A stretch of DNA of 64,000 nucleotides. It comes from Pistricoccus aurantiacus (GTDB lineage Bacteria > Pseudomonadota > Gammaproteobacteria > Pseudomonadales > Halomonadaceae). Below the pieces are notes generated by a model, which did not search any database, had not been told where the DNA came from, and was given only the letters and a program-made list of their open reading frames with translations. A program made the translations under genes and the position numbers. Below, one piece after another: positions 58,425 through 64,000 of this stretch. The first letter of the stretch is position 1. Each line of letters begins with the position of its first letter. The stretch lies in assembly GCF_042682565.1 (NCBI RefSeq), contig NZ_JBHUIC010000004.1; one strand, 5' to 3'.

Positions 58425-60616
58425 TTGCCGATCGCCGTTCCTACGCCTGTCACTCATTTTGCAAGGCGGACGCCATTCAAGATCGTGAAAACCGCGATCA
58501 TGACGCCTGCGCGCCGCGTCAACGCCATTCACGCCTCGGCTTGAGCAGTTCGGTACTGATTTCGAGTTTCTTTCTGTCCGCCGCCGCTCAGGCGATGGAT
58601 CCCGCGCTTTCACAAAGCGATTTTGGCGGCGTCGGCCTGATGCAGACGCCTACCGCGCGCATGGCGCCGGCGGGGCAGTTCTCGTTTTCCTATAACCAAG
58701 TTGACCCCTACCAACGCTACAACTTTACTTTCCAGCCGCTGGACTGGCTGGAAGCCGGCTTCCGCTACAGTGAAATCGACGATCGGCTCTACGGTGAAGC
58801 CATCGCCGGCGATCGGGATTATCTGGATAAAGGCTTCGACGCCAAGTTTCGACTCTGGCAGGAAAGCCGTCGAGTGCCGGAAATTGCCCTGGGCTTTCGG
58901 GATATCGGCGGCACCTCGCTGTTCGGCGGCGAATACCTGGTCGCCAGCAAGCGCTGGTACGATTTCGATTTCACCCTCGGCCTGGGCTGGGGGTATCTCG
59001 GCGGACGCGGCGATATCGATTCCCCGTTCGGCTGGATCGACGACCGCTTCGATGATCGTCCGCGTCCCGATGTGGGCGAAGGCGGCGATTTCGATCTGGA
59101 CCAGCTCTTTCGCGGACCGATGGCCTTCTTCGGCGGTGTGCAGTACCAGACCCCCTGGGAACCGCTCAGCCTGATGCTGGAATACGACGGCAACGACTAC
59201 GAGAACGACCCGGCGGGCGAGCCTATCGATCAGGATTCCCCGTTCAATTTCGGCGCTCGTCTGAAGCTGACGGATTATCTGGCGCTGAATGCGGGCTTCG
59301 AGCGTGGCGACACCGCCATGTTCGGCATCGCCTACTCGGTGAATCTGGCCGATATCTCTCAGGTCAAGCGTGATCCTCAGCCGGTGGCGCTGCAATCCGC
59401 GCCTGAGTCCACCACCAACGACTGGCCGGCGGTCAGCCAGAAGCTGGAAGACAATGCCGGGGTTCGGGTCTCGCGCATCATCGCCCAAGACGACAAGACC
59501 TTGGTGGTGGAAGGCGAGCCGGTGCGCTTCCGCTCCTTGGTCAAGACCGAAGGCCGCGCCAACCGTATCCTGAACAACGAAGTGGACAAGGACGTCGAGA
59601 CGTTCCGCTACCGCTGGCAGTCTCGAGGCATGGATCTGCGCGAGGATATCCATTCCCGCAAGGATTTTGTCGCGGCGCTTCAGGCGGAACAGGAAGAGAC
59701 CCCCTATCTGTACGGGATCTATGCACAAACCGTATCCAAGCCAAGAGGCGAAGTACTCCACGAGGCCAAGCCGCAACGCTTCCGCTACAGCATCGGCCCG
59801 GGACTCGATCAGAACCTCGGTGGGCCTGACGGCTACCTGTATCGCCTGTATCTCGATGCCAGCGCAGAGTATTTCACCGACAGCAACGGCTGGTTCTCTG
59901 GCACTCTGGCCTGGACCCTCTTCGACAATCTGGACGACTACGACTACATCGCGGATTCCGACCTGCCTCGGGTGCGCACCTTTATCGGCGACTATCTCGA
60001 GGAAGGCGATCTCGGCCTGACCAACCTGCAGTACACCCGTACCGCGAAGCTCGGTGACAACTGGTATGCCATGGGCTACGGCGGTTATCTCGAGATGATG
60101 TACGCCGGTGTCGGCGGCGAAGTCCTCTATCGACCGTTCAACAGCGCGTTCGCCCTGGGTGCGGATATCAACTACGTGAAGCAGCGCGACTTCGACCAGC
60201 AGTTCGGTCTGCGGGACTACGATACCGTGACCGGTCACCTCAGCGCCTACGTGGAAACCGGCGTGAATGACGTGCTGGCCAAGATCAGTCTGGGCCGCTA
60301 TCTGGCGGAAGACTGGGGGGGCACCATCGACCTGTCCCGACAGTTCGACTCCGGGGTGCGCATGGGCGCCTGGGCCACCTTCACCGATGTGAGCAGCGAG
60401 GAATACGGCGAAGGCAGTTTCGACAAGGGTATCTACGTATCCCTGCCCCTGGACGCCTTCTTCACTACCTCGAGTCGCAGCAGTGTCGGCCTCAGCTGGT
60501 CACCGCTTACCCGAGACGGTGGCGCACGCCTCAACAAGCGCTACGAACTGTATAACCTGACCGGCGAGCGCGACCTGGGCCGCTACTGGAAGGAAATCGA
60601 CAAAGTGTGGGAGTAA
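58421..60616 (+). CDS. yjbH: YjbH/GfcD family outer-membrane exopolysaccharide protein
   Basis: A 731-residue outer-membrane protein. The N-terminus is unusually long (about 40 polar residues before a hydrophobic signal core near 41-58), so a later start may be used. The mature part opens with QSDFGGVGLMQTPTARMAPAGQFSFSYN, the YjbH signature. It is rich in alternating strands ending in aromatic residues, consistent with two beta-barrel domains joined by a soluble middle region. It is the last gene of the yjbEFGH operon, likely the outer-membrane exit route for the polysaccharide. Confidence 0.87.
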   Translation: MIADRRSYACHSFCKADAIQDRENRDHDACAPRQRHSRLGLSSSVLISSFFLSAAAQAMDPALSQSDFGGVGLMQTPTARMAPAGQFSFSYNQVDPYQRYNFTFQPLDWLEAGFRYSEIDDRLYGEAIAGDRDYLDKGFDAKFRLWQESRRVPEIALGFRDIGGTSLFGGEYLVASKRWYDFDFTLGLGWGYLGGRGDIDSPFGWIDDRFDDRPRPDVGEGGDFDLDQLFRGPMAFFGGVQYQTPWEPLSLMLEYDGNDYENDPAGEPIDQDSPFNFGARLKLTDYLALNAGFERGDTAMFGIAYSVNLADISQVKRDPQPVALQSAPESTTNDWPAVSQKLEDNAGVRVSRIIAQDDKTLVVEGEPVRFRSLVKTEGRANRILNNEVDKDVETFRYRWQSRGMDLREDIHSRKDFVAALQAEQEETPYLYGIYAQTVSKPRGEVLHEAKPQRFRYSIGPGLDQNLGGPDGYLYRLYLDASAEYFTDSNGWFSGTLAWTLFDNLDDYDYIADSDLPRVRTFIGDYLEEGDLGLTNLQYTRTAKLGDNWYAMGYGGYLEMMYAGVGGEVLYRPFNSAFALGADINYVKQRDFDQQFGLRDYDTVTGHLSAYVETGVNDVLAKISLGRYLAEDWGGTIDLSRQFDSGVRMGAWATFTDVSSEEYGEGSFDKGIYVSLPLDAFFTTSSRSSVGLSWSPLTRDGGARLNKRYELYNLTGERDLGRYWKEIDKVWE

Positions 60617-60640
60617 ACACCCCAAGTCGTAGTGGTAAGC

Positions 60641-60672
60641 AAAAAGGCCACGTCTTCCGACGTGGCTTTTTT
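60641..60672. terminator. Bidirectional terminator between yjbH and ugd
   Basis: A perfect 8-bp stem (gccacgtc 60647-60654, gacgtggc 60659-60666) with loop ttcc is flanked by aaaaag on the left and six T on the right. It can stop both converging transcripts. Confidence 0.85.
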
Positions 60673-60721
60673 GATGCTTGGCTCAATCCAGTCTTGATCA
60701 CATCAAGACGTTCTAGCTTTC

Positions 60722-62065
60722 CTAGCTGCACGAGCGCAATGAATCTCCACGGCCCACGCCGTAATACATCAGGCCGGCTTCCTTGGCTGCCTGGGGATCG
60801 AACAGATTACGGCCATCGACGATCACCGGCGTACTCAACTGGCGCTTGAGCCAATCGAAGTCGACGATACGAAAATCCTTCCATTCGGTGCAGATCACCA
60901 AGGCATCGGCGCCTTTCACTGCCTGTACCCGGTCCGCGACCAGTACCAGATCGTCGCGTTCGCCATAGATGCGCCGACATTCCTTCATGGCCTCCGGATC
61001 GAAAGCCTGAACCGTGGCGCCGGCTTCCCATAGCGCTTCCATCAAGGTGCGGCTGGGCGCATCACGCATGTCGTCGGTATTAGGCTTGAAGGCCAGCCCC
61101 CACAGAGCGATGGTCCGGCCCTTGAGATCGCCGTCGAAGGCCTGGGCCAGCTTGGTGTAAAGCGTCTTCTTCTGGCGGAAGTTGACGGCTTCCACCGCAT
61201 TCAACAGCTCCGGCTGGTAATCCACTTCCGTGGCGGTGCGCGCCAATGCCTGCACGTCCTTGGGAAAACAGGAGCCGCCGTAGCCACAGCCCGGATAGAT
61301 GAAGCTGTAGCCGATGCGCGGATCCGAACCGATACCCCGGCGTACCTGCTCGACGTCAGCCCCCAAACGTTCCGCCAGATTGGCGATCTCGTTCATGAAG
61401 CTGATCTTGGTGGCCAGCATGGCGTTGGCGGCGTACTTGGTCAGCTCCGCGGCGCGCACGTCCATGAACATCATCTTTTCATGATGACGGTTATAAGGCG
61501 CGTAGCATTCGCGCATCACGCGCATGACCCGCTCGGACTCGGTGCCCACGATGATACGCGCGCCGTGGGTAAAGTCCTTGATGGCGGCGCCTTCCTTGAG
61601 AAATTCCGGATTGGAACACACATCGAACTCGATGGATTCCCCTCTAGCCTCGAGCGCCGCCGCCACCGTCTGGCTGACCCGATCCGCGGTTCCCACCGGC
61701 ACCGTGGACTTGTCGACGATGACCTTGTAATCCGTCATGTGCCTGCCGATGGTGTCCGCCACCGACAGCACGTACTGTAAATCCGCGCTGCCGTCTTCGT
61801 CCGGCGGCGTACCCACGGCGATAAACTGCAGTTGACCGAAGCCCACCGCCGCCACCGGATCCGTGGTGAAATCCAGGCGTCCTCCGGCGACATTGCTTTT
61901 TACCATGCTCTCCAATCCCGGTTCGAAGATTGGAATCTCACCGTCTTTCAAACGCGCGATCTTGTTCTCATCCACGTCCATGCACAGCACTTCATGACCC
62001 GCATCGGCCAGGCAAGTCCCGGTAACCAGTCCTACGTACCCTGTACCGAAAATGGTGATTTTCAT
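60722..62065 (-). CDS. ugd: UDP-glucose 6-dehydrogenase
   Basis: A 447-residue NAD-dependent enzyme that makes UDP-glucuronate. The N-terminal Rossmann motif is MKITIFGTGYVGLVTGTCLAD. VDKSTVPVGTAD is the conserved middle motif, and the catalytic cysteine is in GCGYGGSCFPKDVQAL (about residue 264). LWGLAFKPNTDDMRDAPS is the C-terminal NAD domain. The start at 62065 gives the canonical N-terminus although the purine-rich AAAGGA abuts the ATG. Its product is the substrate of the epimerase encoded next. Confidence 0.95.
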   Translation of the reverse strand: MKITIFGTGYVGLVTGTCLADAGHEVLCMDVDENKIARLKDGEIPIFEPGLESMVKSNVAGGRLDFTTDPVAAVGFGQLQFIAVGTPPDEDGSADLQYVLSVADTIGRHMTDYKVIVDKSTVPVGTADRVSQTVAAALEARGESIEFDVCSNPEFLKEGAAIKDFTHGARIIVGTESERVMRVMRECYAPYNRHHEKMMFMDVRAAELTKYAANAMLATKISFMNEIANLAERLGADVEQVRRGIGSDPRIGYSFIYPGCGYGGSCFPKDVQALARTATEVDYQPELLNAVEAVNFRQKKTLYTKLAQAFDGDLKGRTIALWGLAFKPNTDDMRDAPSRTLMEALWEAGATVQAFDPEAMKECRRIYGERDDLVLVADRVQAVKGADALVICTEWKDFRIVDFDWLKRQLSTPVIVDGRNLFDPQAAKEAGLMYYGVGRGDSLRSCS

Positions 62066-62210
62066 TCCTTTACTGCCCCCGAGATTCAAACGATTTTGAT
62101 ATAGCGCTTGCAACGTAGTTTAACGATCTCGTTGCTATATCAAATAGTGACTATGGGTGAACCTGTCTGGTCCCATCCACGACTAAAAAAATGGTTACAC
62201 GGCGCAATAG

Positions 62211-63209
62211 TCATACAGAGTAATAGTCGCGATACCAGTCCACGAAACGCCGAACGCCTTCTTTAACCTTTATTGTGGGCTGATAGCCGGTCACCTCATA
62301 AAGCGCCTGGGTATCCGCCCAGGTGCGCGGCACGTCCCCGGGCTGCATGGGAAGGTAGTTGCAGTTCGCTTCGCGCCCGGTCGCTGCCTCCACCGCATGC
62401 ACGAAATCCATCAGCCCCACCGGGCTACCGTGGCCGATATTGTAAAGCGCATAGGGCGCAGTAGCGGCGGCGGGTTCTGCCGTGTCGGACTCGGGAGCCG
62501 CTGGAATCACCTCGAGGATACGTACCACGCCTTCGACGATATCGTCGATATAGGTGAAATCCCGGGACATGTCACCGTGGTTGTAAACGTCCAGCGGTTT
62601 GCCTTCGAGAATCGTCCGGGTGAACTTGAACATCGCCATGTCCGGGCGTCCCCAGGGGCCGTACACCGTAAAGAATCGCAGCCCGGTAGTCGGTATGCGA
62701 TAAAGGTGCGCGTAGGTATGCGCCATCAGTTCATTGGCTTTCTTGGTGGCCGCATACAGGCTGATCGGCTGATCCACGTTGTCGCTGGTGGCGAACGGCA
62801 CCTTGTCGTTCATGCCGTAGACGGAGCTCGAGGAGGCGTACACCAGATGCTCGACCCGTTGATGGCGACAGCCTTCCAGCACGTTGAGGAAGCCCAGCAG
62901 ATTGGCGTTCGCGTAGACGTGAGGATTTTCCAGGGAATAGCGCACCCCGGCCTGGGCCGCCAGATGAATCACCCTATCGAAGGGCCGCTTTGCAAAAAGC
63001 GCTTCCATGCCCTCGCGATCCGCCAGATCGAGCTTGATGAAGGTGATATTCTTGCACGGCGCCAGGTCATCCAGACGCGCCTGCTTGAGCGCCACATCGT
63101 AATAGTCATTGAGATTGTCGATGCCGACGATCTCATGACCCTGGCCGGACAGACGCTTGGCCACCGCATGGCCGATAAACCCCGCCATGCCGGTAATGAG
63201 AAGCTTCAT
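62211..63209 (-). CDS. NAD-dependent epimerase, UDP-glucuronate 4-epimerase-like
   Basis: A 332-residue short-chain epimerase. The NAD motif is GMAGFIGHAVAKRL, followed by the catalytic SSSSVYG, YAATKK (Tyr-x-x-x-Lys) and FFTVYGPWGRPDMAMFKF, the last typical of UDP-glucuronate 4-epimerases. Next to ugd it would turn UDP-glucuronate into UDP-galacturonate for a surface polysaccharide. A UDP-glucose 4-epimerase role is less likely from these motifs. It is probably co-transcribed with the ligase-like gene upstream. Confidence 0.9.
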   Translation of the reverse strand: MKLLITGMAGFIGHAVAKRLSGQGHEIVGIDNLNDYYDVALKQARLDDLAPCKNITFIKLDLADREGMEALFAKRPFDRVIHLAAQAGVRYSLENPHVYANANLLGFLNVLEGCRHQRVEHLVYASSSSVYGMNDKVPFATSDNVDQPISLYAATKKANELMAHTYAHLYRIPTTGLRFFTVYGPWGRPDMAMFKFTRTILEGKPLDVYNHGDMSRDFTYIDDIVEGVVRILEVIPAAPESDTAEPAAATAPYALYNIGHGSPVGLMDFVHAVEAATGREANCNYLPMQPGDVPRTWADTQALYEVTGYQPTIKVKEGVRRFVDWYRDYYSV

Positions 63210-63228
63210 TATTTTCCTTCCAGGCTGT

Positions 63229-64000
63229 TCATTGAATGGAGTTGTTTTCCGGGTAGGGTCGCTTGAGCAAGGACCAGCAGGCCACGATCAGCGCCAGATA
63301 GCCGCTGTAGGTACGCACATCGCGAAACATGCTCTGGCTCAAGCCAAAGCCCAGAAACATCAGCACCACCAGCACCCCGGCCAGAGCGAGCGCCTTGCGC
63401 TGCGGCGTCGCATCCCTGAGATGACGTGCGAAAAGCATCAGCGGCACCGCATAGAAGGCCGCCAGCAGTACCACGCCGACCAGACCGCGCCGGGCAGCGG
63501 TATCCAGCCATTCGTTATGCAGCTGATAGCCCAGAAACTGATCTTGCACATTGGCATCCATGAGGCCGTTGTCGATCAAGCGATCCAGCACCGGGCGCAT
63601 GGCGCCCTCTCCCCAGCCAAACAGCGGTTTTTCCAGAAACAGCCGAATCGCGTTCTGCCACATGTCGATACGCGCGCCGATCGAGGTCTTCACCACGCCC
63701 TCATTGAAAAAGCGCTCCAGGTTGCTGTAAAGCTCCCACAAGCGAGGATAGGCGAAACTCAGCGCCCAGCCGATCACCAGCACGCTCAACAGTATCAGGC
63801 TCCAGCGCTGCCAGGCTGCCAGAGTTTGCCAGCCCCGCTGCAGCAGTGACCGATACATCCAGCCGATCAGCGCAAGCGCCACCGGCAAGGTAATCCAGCC
63901 GCCTCGAGTGCCGGATAACAGCGACGCCAAGAGTCCGCTACCCGTGGCCAGCAGCGAGAACACCACGTACCAGCGCGGCGGCTCGGCGTACTTGTGGCAA
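63229..64000 (-). CDS. O-antigen ligase/polymerase family membrane protein (partial)
   Basis: The frame is open to the window edge, so the N-terminus is missing and about 256 residues are visible. There are several membrane segments and a large periplasmic loop containing TSIGARIDMWQNAIRLFLEKPLFGWGEGAM and LHNEWLDTAARRGLVGVVLL. The R-x-x-x-W and H-N-x-x-x motifs are typical of WaaL/Wzy-type (Wzy_C) proteins. It would join or polymerise polysaccharide units at the periplasmic face. Ligase and polymerase cannot be told apart from this part. Confidence 0.85.
   Translation of the reverse strand, partial: CHKYAEPPRWYVVFSLLATGSGLLASLLSGTRGGWITLPVALALIGWMYRSLLQRGWQTLAAWQRWSLILLSVLVIGWALSFAYPRLWELYSNLERFFNEGVVKTSIGARIDMWQNAIRLFLEKPLFGWGEGAMRPVLDRLIDNGLMDANVQDQFLGYQLHNEWLDTAARRGLVGVVLLAAFYAVPLMLFARHLRDATPQRKALALAGVLVVLMFLGFGLSQSMFRDVRTYSGYLALIVACWSLLKRPYPENNSIQ

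Overview
The window is chromosomal DNA from a high-G+C gammaproteobacterium. The combination of genes points to the Halomonadaceae (Halomonas and relatives): a betaine ABC transporter, a cytochrome c' / cytochrome b561 pair, cysI-DUF934, a Tat-exported formate dehydrogenase with DUF3305/DUF3306 partners, and yjbEFGH beside ugd. This assignment rests on gene content and protein resemblance, not on a database search. Most of the window is ordinary, densely packed core genome. One clear mobile insertion lies near the middle.

Layout. 1-8.4 kb: end of metH, the sulfite reductase pair cysI-DUF934, smrA, wrbA-DUF2069, cytochrome c' facing cytochrome b561, the AzlCD branched-chain amino acid exporter, and pdxH. 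8.4-11.5 kb: a three-gene betaine uptake operon on the minus strand. 11.6-15.4 kb: a Pat-type protein acetyltransferase divergent from a class II deacetylase-family enzyme. 15.4-27.1 kb: a molybdoenzyme block with fdhD, DUF3305, DUF3306, an Fe-S protein, a TorD-like chaperone, a small Tat protein and the three formate dehydrogenase subunits. It is followed by DUF1244, moaB and moeA for the molybdenum cofactor. 27.1-29.3 kb: acpH and the tusDCBE sulfur relay for tRNA 2-thiouridine. 29.3-32.1 kb: a BI-1 membrane protein, a Nudix hydrolase, DUF1206 and a lipoprotein.

32.2-36.85 kb: a compact integrated element of about 4.6 kb at the 3' end of tRNA-Ser(UGA), bounded by a perfect 20-bp repeat of the tRNA end. 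It carries a tyrosine integrase, a ParB-domain protein, a serine recombinase and an unrecognised 262-residue protein. Repeats near both ends resemble integrase arm sites, and an inverted-repeat cluster upstream of the serine recombinase could be its own site. This is the best place in the window to look for an undescribed system.

37-50.7 kb: the CvrA antiporter, an orphan NMT1-type binding protein, an alpha/beta hydrolase, the YhhQ queuosine-precursor transporter with a leader that fits a preQ1-I riboswitch, the propionyl-CoA synthetase prpE, an ArsR-family regulator, sohB, an SCP2 protein, the operon methyltransferase-rnhA-dnaQ-nudC, and gloB-mltD. 50.7-56.5 kb: the yejABEF peptide transporter. 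56.6-64 kb: yjbEFGH exopolysaccharide genes facing ugd, a UDP-glucuronate epimerase-like gene and a truncated O-antigen ligase or polymerase-like gene. Together these look like one end of a surface polysaccharide locus.

A secondary theme is recent short tandem duplication. There is a six-copy 15-bp repeat inside fdhD, two duplications that span stop codons (fdhA and yjbF), and a 12-bp duplication in the cytochrome c' leader.
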